Source: Nocardioides sp. zg-1230
GTDB taxonomy: Bacteria; Actinomycetota; Actinomycetes; Propionibacteriales; Nocardioidaceae
Direction: 5' to 3'
Assembly (NCBI RefSeq): GCF_013155335.1
Contig: NZ_JABJQZ010000008.1
Location: 62,001 to 126,000 of the forward strand
DNA length: 64,000 nt
Part shown: positions 25,874 through 33,579 of the stretch, in pieces
Layout of the letters: each line of letters starts with the position of its first letter
How positions within the stretch are numbered: the stretch's first letter is position 1
Translations under genes and position numbers: made by a program
Notes under the pieces: model-generated
Databases searched by the model: none
What the model was told of the DNA's origin: nothing
The model's input: only the letters and a program-made list of their open reading frames with translations

Positions 25874-27514
25874 TCACTCGACGCTGACGAGCAGCGGGTA
25901 GCGCGGCTGGCCGCCGTCGTGGACCGCGACGTCGACGGTCGGGTGCCGCTGCTCCACCCGCGCCGCGACCCGGTCGGCGAGCTCGACCCCGCCCTCGCCG
26001 GAGACGATCGTGACCAGCTCGCCGCCGCCCGCGAGCAGCCGCTCGAGCACCTCGTCGGCCACCGTCTCGAGGTCGGTGCCCACGACCGCGAAGTCGCCGG
26101 CGATCACGCCGAGCGCGTCGCCCGGCTCGCACGGGCCGGCCATCGTGATCGCCCGGCGGGCGGCGACGGTGACCGCGCCGTGGCGGACGTGGCGGGCCGT
26201 CGCCGTCATCTCCCGGACGTCGGCGTCGAAGGTGCGGCCGGGTTCGTGCACCGAGATGGCGGCCAGTCCCTGCACCTGAGCCTGGGTCGGGATGACCTCG
26301 ACCACGACGTCGTGCTCCGCCTCGGCCGTGCGGGCCGCGATCTCGGCGGCTCGCACGGTGTCGCCGTCGTTGGGCAGCAGCACGATCTCGGCGGCGCCGC
26401 ACGACTCGATGGCCTCGAGGAGCTGGCCGGTGGAGGGGCGCCGCCCCGGCCCTCCGCTGACCACGACCGCGCCCGCCGACTCGAACAGCGCGGTCAGTCC
26501 AGGGCCCGCGGCGACCGCCACGACCTGGCGCCCGGTGCGGGTCGAGACCCGCTGCCGCCCGGCGGCGACCTGGTCGGCGAAGTGGGTGACGCGGATGCGG
26601 TGCGGGCGCCCGGCACCGATCCCCGCCTCGATGGCGGCACCGACGTCGTCGACGTGCACGTGGACGTTCCACAGGCCGTCGCCACCGACCACGACGAGGC
26701 TGTCGCCGAGCCCGGCGAGGGTGGCGCGCAGCTCGGCGACGTGCTGGTCGTCCGCGTCGAGGAGGTACATCACCTCGTAGCCCGGGCCGTCCTCGGTGAG
26801 GTCGTCGCCGGCGAGGGCGGTCGCCACCGGGATGTGGTGGGTGCCGATCGGCGCCGACCACGGCGTGGGCCGCCGCCCGGTCGCGGTGGTCTCCACGGCG
26901 TCGAGGACGACGCACAGCCCCCGACCGCCCGCGTCGACGACCCCGGCGTGGGCCAGCACGTCGAGCTGCTCGGGGGTGCGGGCGAGGGCGTCGCGGGCGG
27001 CGGCTGCCGCGGCGGTGAAGACGTCACGCGTGCGCGCTCCCCGGCCGGCCGCCTCGAGCGCGGCGTCGGAGGCGGCGCGCGACACGGTCAGCATCGTGCC
27101 CTCGACCGGCGCGCCCACGGCGGCGTAGCTGGCCTCGGTGGCCTCGGCCATCGCCGCGGCGATCGTCTCGGCCGGCTTGTCGGCGATCGCCGCGCCCGCG
27201 AGGTGGTGCACGTAGGCACGCAGCATCTGACTGAGGATCACACCGGAGTTGCCGCGGGCGCCCATGAGCGCGGCGCGGGCGAGCACCGCCATGCCGTCAC
27301 CGAGGGAGAGGTCCGGGTCGCTCCCCCGGGCCTCGCGCAGCGCGTCGCGGGCGGCCGAGACCGTGAGGAACATGTTGGTGCCGGTGTCACCGTCGGGCAC
27401 CGGGTAGACGTTGAGCGCGTCGATCTCCTCGCGGGCCGAGGACAGGGCGTCGGTCGCGATCTCGACGAACCGCGCGACGCCGTCCAGCGTGATGCCGTGG
27501 GTGACGTGCTCCAT
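25874..27514 (-). CDS. DAK2-domain protein, FakA-like fatty acid kinase
   Basis: A 546-residue protein with an N-terminal DAK2 (dihydroxyacetone kinase Dhal) domain and the FakA C-terminal region. ATP/Mg-binding residues are in NVYPVPDGDTGTNMFLTV (about 35-52), and ARGNSGVILSQMLRAY follows near 95. In firmicutes FakA phosphorylates fatty acids held by FakB. No FakB (DegV) gene is in this window, so the substrate here is inferred. The location between rpmB (divergent) and recG is conserved in actinobacteria. Confidence 0.88.
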   Translation of the reverse strand: MEHVTHGITLDGVARFVEIATDALSSAREEIDALNVYPVPDGDTGTNMFLTVSAARDALREARGSDPDLSLGDGMAVLARAALMGARGNSGVILSQMLRAYVHHLAGAAIADKPAETIAAAMAEATEASYAAVGAPVEGTMLTVSRAASDAALEAAGRGARTRDVFTAAAAAARDALARTPEQLDVLAHAGVVDAGGRGLCVVLDAVETTATGRRPTPWSAPIGTHHIPVATALAGDDLTEDGPGYEVMYLLDADDQHVAELRATLAGLGDSLVVVGGDGLWNVHVHVDDVGAAIEAGIGAGRPHRIRVTHFADQVAAGRQRVSTRTGRQVVAVAAGPGLTALFESAGAVVVSGGPGRRPSTGQLLEAIESCGAAEIVLLPNDGDTVRAAEIAARTAEAEHDVVVEVIPTQAQVQGLAAISVHEPGRTFDADVREMTATARHVRHGAVTVAARRAITMAGPCEPGDALGVIAGDFAVVGTDLETVADEVLERLLAGGGELVTIVSGEGGVELADRVAARVEQRHPTVDVAVHDGGQPRYPLLVSVE

Positions 27515-27725
27515 CGCGTCGGTCTGCTCCCGGTGTCTGCTGGATGTGGTGGTGCGGCTGCCTCGTCGTACGATGTGGTGCGCGCCACAGGGTAGTGCCC
27601 GGCACCCACGGCCCCTGCGATTTCATCTCGCCGCCAGTCCTCGGCTACTCTTGCGCGGTTGCCTGCTGCCGCTTCTGGTGGTGCGGGCCTCCAAGACATC
27701 AACCTCGAACGGATCGGAGTGCACG

Positions 27726-27911
27726 GTGGCTGCCGTCTGCGACATCTGCGCCAAGAAGCCGGGCTTCGGAAACAACCGTCCCTGGTCGCGCAAGATCACC
27801 AAGCGTCGTTTCAACCCCAACATCCAGCGCGTCCGGGCGACCGTGAACGGCACGCCCAAGCGCCTCAACGTCTGCACCGGCTGCCTCAAGGCCGGCAAGG
27901 TCTCGCGCTGA
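27726..27911 (+). CDS. rpmB: 50S ribosomal protein L28 (zinc-binding form)
   Basis: A 61-residue L28 beginning at GTG with GGAG about six bases upstream. Cysteines 5 and 8 (CDIC) and 50 and 53 (CTGC) form the zinc-binding C+ type. The core NNRPWSRKITKRRFNPNIQ is diagnostic. It is transcribed alone, divergent from the DAK2-recG operon across 211 bp that must hold both promoters; I could not place them with confidence. A strong terminator follows. Confidence 0.97.
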   Translation: MAAVCDICAKKPGFGNNRPWSRKITKRRFNPNIQRVRATVNGTPKRLNVCTGCLKAGKVSR

Positions 27912-27928
27912 CCTGACGTCTTCTTCGC

Positions 27929-27962
27929 CGAAGCCCCCGTCGCTGATGCGGCGGGGGCTTCG
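27929..27962 (+). terminator. Rho-independent-like terminator after rpmB
   Basis: A perfect 11-bp stem CGAAGCCCCCG / CGGGGGCTTCG with a 12-base loop starts 17 bp after the rpmB stop codon. There is no long T tract, as is common in high-GC actinobacteria. Confidence 0.85.
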
Positions 27963-28001
27963 TCGTGCTTCCGAGATCTTTTCCGGGGCCCGCCCCTTCG
28001 G

Positions 28002-28070
28002 GGACTCCCCGCTCATGCAGGGAGTCCGTCACTTCGAGGGGGTTGTGCACCCCCCGAGGTGTCGGACTCC
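28002..28070. repeat. Nested inverted repeats with three alternating GGAGTCC arms
   Basis: GGACTCCC at 28002-28009 pairs with GGGAGTCC at 28020-28027. The same GGAGTCCG (28021-28028) also pairs with CGGACTCC at 28063-28070 to form a hairpin of about 21 bp with three mismatches and a short TTGTGCA loop. The two foldings share an arm and are mutually exclusive. The element lies between convergent rpmB and thiL. It may be a minus-strand terminator for thiL or a REP-like element. Confidence 0.6.
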
Positions 28071-28129
28071 CCCGCCAGGTCGATGAGCTGCCCGCCGCTG
28101 CGCCTCCCGGAACTCGTCGCCGCCCGGCG

Positions 28130-29080
28130 TCAGAAGTGGGTCCAGCCGGTCGAGCCGTCGTAGGGCGCACCGTCGACGGTGACGCCCTCGCCCTCGGTCA
28201 CCTCGCCGACGACCTGCCAGCCGGCCGGGACGGAGGCCGCGTCGGGGAAGGTCGCCAGCAGCGAGTGGTCGTCACCGCCGCCGAGGATGAACTGGAGCGG
28301 GTCGGCGCCGAGCGCCGCGCCGACCGCCTGGAGCGGCTCGGGGATCTCGAAGGCGCCGGCGCGTACGTCGATGGCGACGCCGCTGGCCTCCGCGAGGTGG
28401 CCGGCCTCGGCGAGGAGGCCGTCGGAGATGTCGATCAGGGCCGTCGCACCCGCCTCGGCCGCCACCTTGCCCGCGCCGTACGGCGGCTCCGGTCGGCGGT
28501 AGGCCTCGACGAGCACCCGCGGGGAGCGGAAGCCGCGGCCGAGGACCGCGAGGCCGCCTGCGGCCCACCCCTGGCGGCCCGTGAGCGCGAGCACGTCGCC
28601 CGGCTGGGCGCCGGAGCGCAGGACGGGCGCCTGGGTGCACTGGCCGAGCACGGTGACGGCGATCATCACCTGGTCAGCGCGGGTGACGTCGCCGCCGACG
28701 ACGGTGGCGCCGACGCTCGCGCACTCCTCGGCGAAGCCGCGGGCGAAGTCCAGTGCCCAGGCGACCGGGAGGTCGGCGGGAGCGGCGAGGCCGATCGTGA
28801 GGTGTCGCGCGGTGCCGCCCATGGCGTTGACGTCGGAGAGGTTCTGCGCCGCCGCCCGGTGGCCGACGTCGTCGGCGCCGGCCCAGTCGCGGCGGAAGTG
28901 CCGGCCCTCGACCATCAGGTCGGTGGAGACCACGACGTGGCCGTGCTTGATGCGCAGCACGGCGGCGTCGTCCCCTGGCCCGACGAGCACGTGCTCGTCC
29001 CCCTCGAAGATCTCCACGAGCTCGGAGATCAGGCCGAACTCGCCTGCCTCGCCGAGGGTTGCGTCCGCTGCCAGTGCCAT
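28130..29080 (-). CDS. thiL: Thiamine-monophosphate kinase
   Basis: ThiL phosphorylates thiamine monophosphate to the active diphosphate cofactor. The 316-residue form starts at the ATG at 29080 behind a GGGATGGG segment. Motifs of the PurM-like fold are clear: GPGDDAAVL (about 34-42), STDLMVEGRHFRRDW, GGDVTRADQVMI and the C-terminal GGGDDHSLLATF. An in-frame start 13 codons upstream is less likely. It is convergent with rpmB. No TPP riboswitch is visible upstream. Confidence 0.95.
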   Translation of the reverse strand: MALAADATLGEAGEFGLISELVEIFEGDEHVLVGPGDDAAVLRIKHGHVVVSTDLMVEGRHFRRDWAGADDVGHRAAAQNLSDVNAMGGTARHLTIGLAAPADLPVAWALDFARGFAEECASVGATVVGGDVTRADQVMIAVTVLGQCTQAPVLRSGAQPGDVLALTGRQGWAAGGLAVLGRGFRSPRVLVEAYRRPEPPYGAGKVAAEAGATALIDISDGLLAEAGHLAEASGVAIDVRAGAFEIPEPLQAVGAALGADPLQFILGGGDDHSLLATFPDAASVPAGWQVVGEVTEGEGVTVDGAPYDGSTGWTHF

Positions 29081-29196
29081 GGACCCATCCCACCAGACGA
29101 GGGCCGTGACCACTGTCACCCATCCCCTGTCGGGGCCGGCGCGCGGCGCGGTAGGTTGGCCCGGTCACACCCGCTGAAGAGACCGAGGAGTCCACG

Positions 29197-29433
29197 ATGG
29201 TCGTCCAGGCCTACATCCTGATCCAGACCGACGTCGGCAAGGCCGCCGAGGTGGCCAAGGCCATCGCCCAGGTCAACGGCGTCACGCTCGCCGAGGACGT
29301 CACCGGTCCCTACGACGTGATCGTCCGTGCCGAGGCCAAGAACGTCGACGAGCTGGGCAAGCTCGTCGTCTCCAAGGTGCAGAACCTCGACGGCATCACC
29401 CGCACGCTCACCTGCCCGGTCGTCCACATCTGA
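29197..29433 (+). CDS. Stand-alone Lrp/AsnC-type ligand-binding (RAM) domain protein
   Basis: A 78-residue protein consisting only of the RAM/ACT-like regulatory domain of Lrp/AsnC proteins, without a DNA-binding helix-turn-helix. VQAYILIQTDVGKAAEVAKA begins the fold, and GPYDVIVRAEAKNVDELGKL is the typical second half. Such proteins are common in actinobacteria and may bind amino acids or assemble with full-length Lrp relatives. It is divergent from thiL and followed closely by a DUF3515 lipoprotein gene. Confidence 0.9.
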   Translation: MVVQAYILIQTDVGKAAEVAKAIAQVNGVTLAEDVTGPYDVIVRAEAKNVDELGKLVVSKVQNLDGITRTLTCPVVHI

Positions 29434-29447
29434 GCCGTCCGGCCCAC

Positions 29448-29957
29448 GTGCACCTGCGTCGACGCCTCGGTCCGTCCTCGGGCCGGGGCGTCGTCGCGTC
29501 CGGGGCCGCCCTCGCGGCGCTCGCCCTGGCGGGGTGCAGCAGCACCCCGACCATCGACTCCGGCGACCTCTCCGGCTCCGACCTGGCCGCGTGCGAGTCC
29601 CTGGTCGCCGACCTCCCCGACACGCTCGCCGGCCAGGAGCGGCGCGAGGTCGAACCGGCCGACGCGCTGGGGGCAGCCTGGGGCGATCCGGCGTACGTCC
29701 TCACCTGCGGGGTCCCCGAGCCCGACGACTACGAGCCGACCGCCGAGTGCAACGTCATCGACGGCGTCGGGTGGTACGTCCCCGACGACCAGCTCTCCGA
29801 CCTGTCGGTGGACGCCACCCCGATCGCCCTGAGCCTGAGGCCCTATGTCGAGGTCTCGGTGCCGGCGGACTACCGCACCGAGGGCATCGACCGGGCGCTG
29901 GCCGAGCTCGCGCCCGCGCTCGAGGAGCACCTCGGCAAGGGGCTCTCCTGCCTCTGA
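29448..29957 (+). CDS. DUF3515-family lipoprotein
   Basis: A 169-residue lipoprotein with an Arg-rich N-terminus, a hydrophobic segment and the lipobox LALAGC (Cys30), so it should be anchored outside the membrane. The mature region contains CESLVADLPDTL and LTCGVPEPDDYEPT, DUF3515 hallmarks. The family sits beside ddl and thiL across actinobacteria, but its function is not established. It converges with ddl, leaving 12 bp that hold a small CGCTGA / TCAGCG dyad. Confidence 0.9.
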   Translation: MHLRRRLGPSSGRGVVASGAALAALALAGCSSTPTIDSGDLSGSDLAACESLVADLPDTLAGQERREVEPADALGAAWGDPAYVLTCGVPEPDDYEPTAECNVIDGVGWYVPDDQLSDLSVDATPIALSLRPYVEVSVPADYRTEGIDRALAELAPALEEHLGKGLSCL

Positions 29958-29969
29958 CGCTGACGAGCC

Positions 29970-31115
29970 TCAGCGCAGGCCGGTGTCGCGACGCAGCGCG
30001 AGCTGGACGAGCCGGTCGACGAGGTCGGGGTACGACATGCCGGCGGCGGCCCACATCTGCGGGTACATGGAGGTCGGGGTGAAGCCCGGCATCGTGTTGA
30101 GCTCGTTGATGACCAGCGAGCCGTCGGGCATCACGAAGAAGTCGACGCGCGCGAGGCCCTCGCACGACAGCGCCTCGAAGGCACGCACGGCCATCGCCCG
30201 CAGCTGCTGCTCGGTCTCGGCGGGCAGGTCGGCGGGGATGTCGATCTCGGTGTGCTGGTCGGCGAGGTACTTGGCCTCGAAGTCGTAGAACTCGTGGTCG
30301 CCGCCGGTGCGCACCTCGCCGGGCCGCGAGGTCTCCGGCGGACCCTCGAGCGTGCCGAGCACGCCGCACTCGACCTCGCGCCCGCCCTCCATCGACTGCT
30401 CGACGAGCACCTTGGGGTCGTGGCGGAACGCCTCCTCGAGCGCCTCGTCGATCTCCGAGGCGTCGTGGACCTTGCTGATGCCCATGCTCGACCCGGCGCG
30501 GGCGGGCTTGGCGAAGGACGGGAAGCCGAGCTCCTCGACCCGGGCGCGTACGCCGACCGCGTCCTGCTCGTGCTCCGTGCGGGTGACGACGATGCCGGGG
30601 GTGACGGGGAGCCCGGCGGCCTGCAGGACGACCTTCATGTAGGCCTTGTCCATGCCGATCGCGGAGGCGAGCACCCCGGAGCCGACGTAGCGCACGCCGG
30701 CCATCTCGAGCATCCCCTGCAGGGTGCCGTCCTCGCCCCACGGGCCGTGGAGCAGCGGGAAGACCACGTCGATTTCGCCGATCACGGAGGGGACGCTGGC
30801 CGGTTCTGCCACGACGAGGTCAGTGCCGGTGGCGGCGCCCATCAGCGCCACCGGTGACCGGCCGGCGTCGACCTGAGGCAGGTCGTTGCCGCGGATCGCG
30901 AGGCGGGTGGGCTCGTCGCTCTCGAGCACCCACCGCCCGTCGGGGGCGATCCCGACCGGCACGACGTCGTACGCCTCCCGGTCGATCGCGGCCAGCACGC
31001 TGCCCGCGGTCACGCACGAGATGCCGTGCTCGGAGGAGCGACCGCCGAAGACGACGGCGACGCGCGGCTTGCGGCTGGTGGGGTCGACGGTCTTGTCAGG
31101 GGAGGTGTGGTTCAT
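29970..31115 (-). CDS. ddl: D-alanine-D-alanine ligase
   Basis: Ddl joins two D-alanines with ATP for peptidoglycan precursors. About 381 residues from the ATG at 31115 with an AGGG upstream. The N-terminal VAVVFGGRSSEHGISC binds the first D-Ala and the central KPARAGSSMGISKV is ATP-grasp. The C-terminal RVDFFVMPDGSLVINELNT contributes Mg and substrate binding. The family length is standard. The next gene starts divergently about 32 bp away. Confidence 0.97.
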   Translation of the reverse strand: MNHTSPDKTVDPTSRKPRVAVVFGGRSSEHGISCVTAGSVLAAIDREAYDVVPVGIAPDGRWVLESDEPTRLAIRGNDLPQVDAGRSPVALMGAATGTDLVVAEPASVPSVIGEIDVVFPLLHGPWGEDGTLQGMLEMAGVRYVGSGVLASAIGMDKAYMKVVLQAAGLPVTPGIVVTRTEHEQDAVGVRARVEELGFPSFAKPARAGSSMGISKVHDASEIDEALEEAFRHDPKVLVEQSMEGGREVECGVLGTLEGPPETSRPGEVRTGGDHEFYDFEAKYLADQHTEIDIPADLPAETEQQLRAMAVRAFEALSCEGLARVDFFVMPDGSLVINELNTMPGFTPTSMYPQMWAAAGMSYPDLVDRLVQLALRRDTGLR

Positions 31116-31147
31116 CGCCTCGACCCTATCCACCTACGCTGGCGCGC

Positions 31148-32221
31148 ATGGCTCCAGACTCACCGCTCAGGCCCGGCACGATCGCCGTCACGGCCGGTCG
31201 GCCCGACAGGGTCCCCGATGCCCCGCTCAACACCCCGATCACGATGGCGGCGACCTACGTCGCCGGCGGCGAGGTGGAGTACGGCCGCTACGGCAACCCG
31301 ACCTGGACGGCGCTGGAGGACGCGCTCGGCGCGCTCGAGGGCGGTCGCTGCCTGACCTTCGCCTCGGGGTTGGCCGCGGTCGCGACCGTGCTCGACCTGG
31401 TGGGCACGGAGGGCAAGGTCGTCGTGCCCCGGCACGGCTACACCGGCACGATCATGCAGCTCGCCGACCTCGAGTCGCGCGGTCGGCTGACTGCCGAGAT
31501 GGTCGACATCACCGACACCGACGCGGTCGTCGCGGCCTGCGACGGCGCCGCGCTCGTGTGGCTGGAGTCGCCGACCAACCCGGCCCTCGAGGTCGCCGAC
31601 ATCCCCACCATCACCAAGGCCGCGCACGAGGCGGGCGCCTACGTCGTCGTCGACAACACCTTCGCCACGCCCCTGCTCCAGCGGCCGCTGGAGGACGACG
31701 TCGACCTCGTCGTGCACTCCGCGACCAAGTACCTCGCCGGCCACTCCGACGTGCAGATGGGCGCGATCATCACCCGCGACGACGAGCTCTGGGCCGTGCT
31801 CAAGGGGCGTCGCGACCTCGTCGGGGCGATCCCCGGACCGTTCGAGGCCTGGCTGACGCTGCGCGGGCTGCGCACCCTGCACCTGCGGGTCGAGCGCGCG
31901 CAGGCCAACGCCCAGGAGCTCGTACGCCGACTCGGCGAGCACCCCGCGCTGTCGGAGGTGCGCTACCCGGGGTTCGGCGCGATCGTCAGCATCGTCCTCG
32001 CGCAGGGCGAGATGGCCGCCGACCTGCTCAGCCGCAAGACGCGGCTGTGGATCCACGCCACCTCGCTCGGCGGCGTCGAGTCGAGCCTCGAGCGTCGTCG
32101 TCGCTGGAAGGCCGAGGCCGCCACCATCCCCGACGGCCTCGTCCGGCTCTCCGTCGGCATCGAGGACGTCGAGGACCTCTGGGACGACCTGCGCACCGCG
32201 CTCGACGGGTGTGTCGGCTGA
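31148..32221 (+). CDS. Cys/Met metabolism PLP-dependent enzyme (trans-sulfuration family)
   Basis: A 357-residue member of the cystathionine gamma-synthase/lyase family. YGRYGNPTWTALE holds the PLP-phosphate-binding tyrosine segment. VVVDNTFATP carries the pyridine-ring Asp, and SATKYLAGHSDVQMGAI the Schiff-base lysine near residue 195. It is shorter than most members (about 380-400) and has only a minimal C-terminal domain change. The reaction (synthase, beta- or gamma-lyase) cannot be assigned. It lies alone between ddl and gpsA, which are usually neighbours, so it is a lineage-specific insertion. Confidence 0.87.
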   Translation: MAPDSPLRPGTIAVTAGRPDRVPDAPLNTPITMAATYVAGGEVEYGRYGNPTWTALEDALGALEGGRCLTFASGLAAVATVLDLVGTEGKVVVPRHGYTGTIMQLADLESRGRLTAEMVDITDTDAVVAACDGAALVWLESPTNPALEVADIPTITKAAHEAGAYVVVDNTFATPLLQRPLEDDVDLVVHSATKYLAGHSDVQMGAIITRDDELWAVLKGRRDLVGAIPGPFEAWLTLRGLRTLHLRVERAQANAQELVRRLGEHPALSEVRYPGFGAIVSIVLAQGEMAADLLSRKTRLWIHATSLGGVESSLERRRRWKAEAATIPDGLVRLSVGIEDVEDLWDDLRTALDGCVG

Positions 32222-32259
32222 TCGTCTCCGCTGGCCCCGGCCGCCGGGCGCGTCGCGCG

Positions 32260-32337
32260 CAACGTAGGCAGTTCGCGGCCGCAGCCTCGGCGTTCGAGCG
32301 TGACGAGGCGGATCAGTGATGCGAACTGCCTACGTTG
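32260..32337. repeat. Perfect 17-bp inverted repeat with 44-bp spacer
   Basis: CAACGTAGGCAGTTCGC at 32260-32276 is repeated exactly in inverse orientation at 32321-32337. The spacer (32277-32320) is not self-complementary at its ends. It starts 38 bp after the PLP enzyme gene and lies in a 356-bp gap without genes. A terminator normally has a shorter loop, so a mobile-element remnant or protein-binding site is also possible. Confidence 0.7.
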
Positions 32338-32448
32338 GGCGGCTCCAGCTCGCCGACCATGCGACGGCCGCACGCGCCCCGGGGCGTCCGCTGGAGCCCA
32401 TGACGTTGCGCGAGGGGCCGTCGGATTTCGACGCGCTCGTGCGACTTC

Positions 32449-32562
32449 GTTCCTCAGTCGCGTCGCTTGCTCGATCTGGCCGCCCCACGCCCCGACCTCG
32501 TTCCTCAGTCGCGTCGCTTGCTCGATCTGGCCGCCCCACGCCCCGACCTCGTTCCTCGGTCG
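32449..32562. repeat. 51-bp tandem duplication with a third partial copy
   Basis: Two identical 51-bp units occupy 32449-32499 and 32500-32550. They are followed by 12 bases of a third (one change) that runs toward the gpsA stop codon. The unit begins GTTCCTCAGTCGCGTCGCTT. It shares the GTTCCTC...CGCTT.GCTC layout with the dyad at 1102-1142. The exact identity of the two copies implies a recent duplication. No gene is present here. Confidence 0.9.
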
Positions 32563-32577
32563 GAGCTGGGCGTCTCA

Positions 32578-33579
32578 TCAGTGCAGCTCGGGCTTGGTGT
32601 CGCGGGCGATGAAGGAGTTCATCATGTCGTGCGCGGTCATCTTGCCGTCGACAACGGCGTCGACGGCCTCGGCGATCGGGGCGTCGACGCCGGTGCGGCG
32701 GGCCAGCTCGAGCAGCGACTTGCAGGACTTGGCGCCCTCGGCCACCTGACGGGTCGAGGCGTAGATCTCCTCGGTCGTCATGCCCTGACCCAGGCGCTCG
32801 CCGAAGGTGCGGTTGCGCGAGAGCGGCGACGAGCACGTCGCGACCAGGTCGCCGAGACCGGCGAGGCCCATGAGGGTCAACGGGTTGGCGCCCTGCGCGG
32901 TGGCCAGGCGGGCGGTCTCGGCGAGGCCGCGCGTGATGACGGAGGCGGTGGTGTTGTCGCCGAAGCCCAGCCCCACCGCCATGCCGACGGCGAGACCCAC
33001 GACGTTCTTGTAGGCGCCACCGATCTCGCAGCCGAGCACGTCGACCGACGTGTAGGGCCGCCAGGACGGTCCGTGCGTGATGGCCTGGATGTGCTTGGCC
33101 CGCTCCTCATCGACGCAGGCGACGACCGACGCGGCCGGCTCTCGGCGGGCGATCTCGCGCGCCAGGTTGGGTCCGCTGACGACGGCGATGCGGTCGGCCG
33201 AGGCATCGGTGACCTCCTGGATCACCTCGCTCATCCGCATCAGCGAGCCGAGCTCGACGCCCTTCATGAGCGAGACGAGCGTGGCCTTCTCGGGGAGGAT
33301 CGGCGCCCAGGCGGTGAGGTTCTCGCGCAGGCTCTGCGACGGCACCGTGAGCACCACGACGTCCGCGTCGGCGGCGACCTCCTCGGGATCGGTGGACGCG
33401 GAGATCGACGACGGGAGCTCGATGCCCGGCAGGTAGTCGGTGTTCTCGCGGCGCTCGTTGATCGCCTCCACGACCTCCCCGCGGCGGGCCCACAGGGACA
33501 CGTCGTTGCCGGCGTCGGCGAGGACCAGCGAGAACGCGGTGCCCCACGAACCTGCGCTGAACACTGCGATCTTCGTCAT
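32578..33579 (-). CDS. gpsA: Glycerol-3-phosphate dehydrogenase [NAD(P)+]
   Basis: GpsA makes sn-glycerol 3-phosphate from dihydroxyacetone phosphate for phospholipids. The 333-residue protein has the Rossmann motif FSAGSWGTAFSLVLADAG. GPNLAREIARREPAA and the conserved Lys in GGAYKNVVGLAVGMA are present, with TFGERLGQGM near the C-terminus. Its ATG overlaps the plsC stop codon by four bases, coupling it to the acyltransferase that consumes its product. Confidence 0.97.
   Translation of the reverse strand: MTKIAVFSAGSWGTAFSLVLADAGNDVSLWARRGEVVEAINERRENTDYLPGIELPSSISASTDPEEVAADADVVVLTVPSQSLRENLTAWAPILPEKATLVSLMKGVELGSLMRMSEVIQEVTDASADRIAVVSGPNLAREIARREPAASVVACVDEERAKHIQAITHGPSWRPYTSVDVLGCEIGGAYKNVVGLAVGMAVGLGFGDNTTASVITRGLAETARLATAQGANPLTLMGLAGLGDLVATCSSPLSRNRTFGERLGQGMTTEEIYASTRQVAEGAKSCKSLLELARRTGVDAPIAEAVDAVVDGKMTAHDMMNSFIARDTKPELH

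Noticed and set aside
29081..29196. Thiamine riboswitch upstream of thiL
   Set aside because: The gap is only 116 bp and I find no TPP-box sequence pattern.
32449..32562. CRISPR array
   Set aside because: Two adjacent identical units with no unique spacers and no cas genes in the window.
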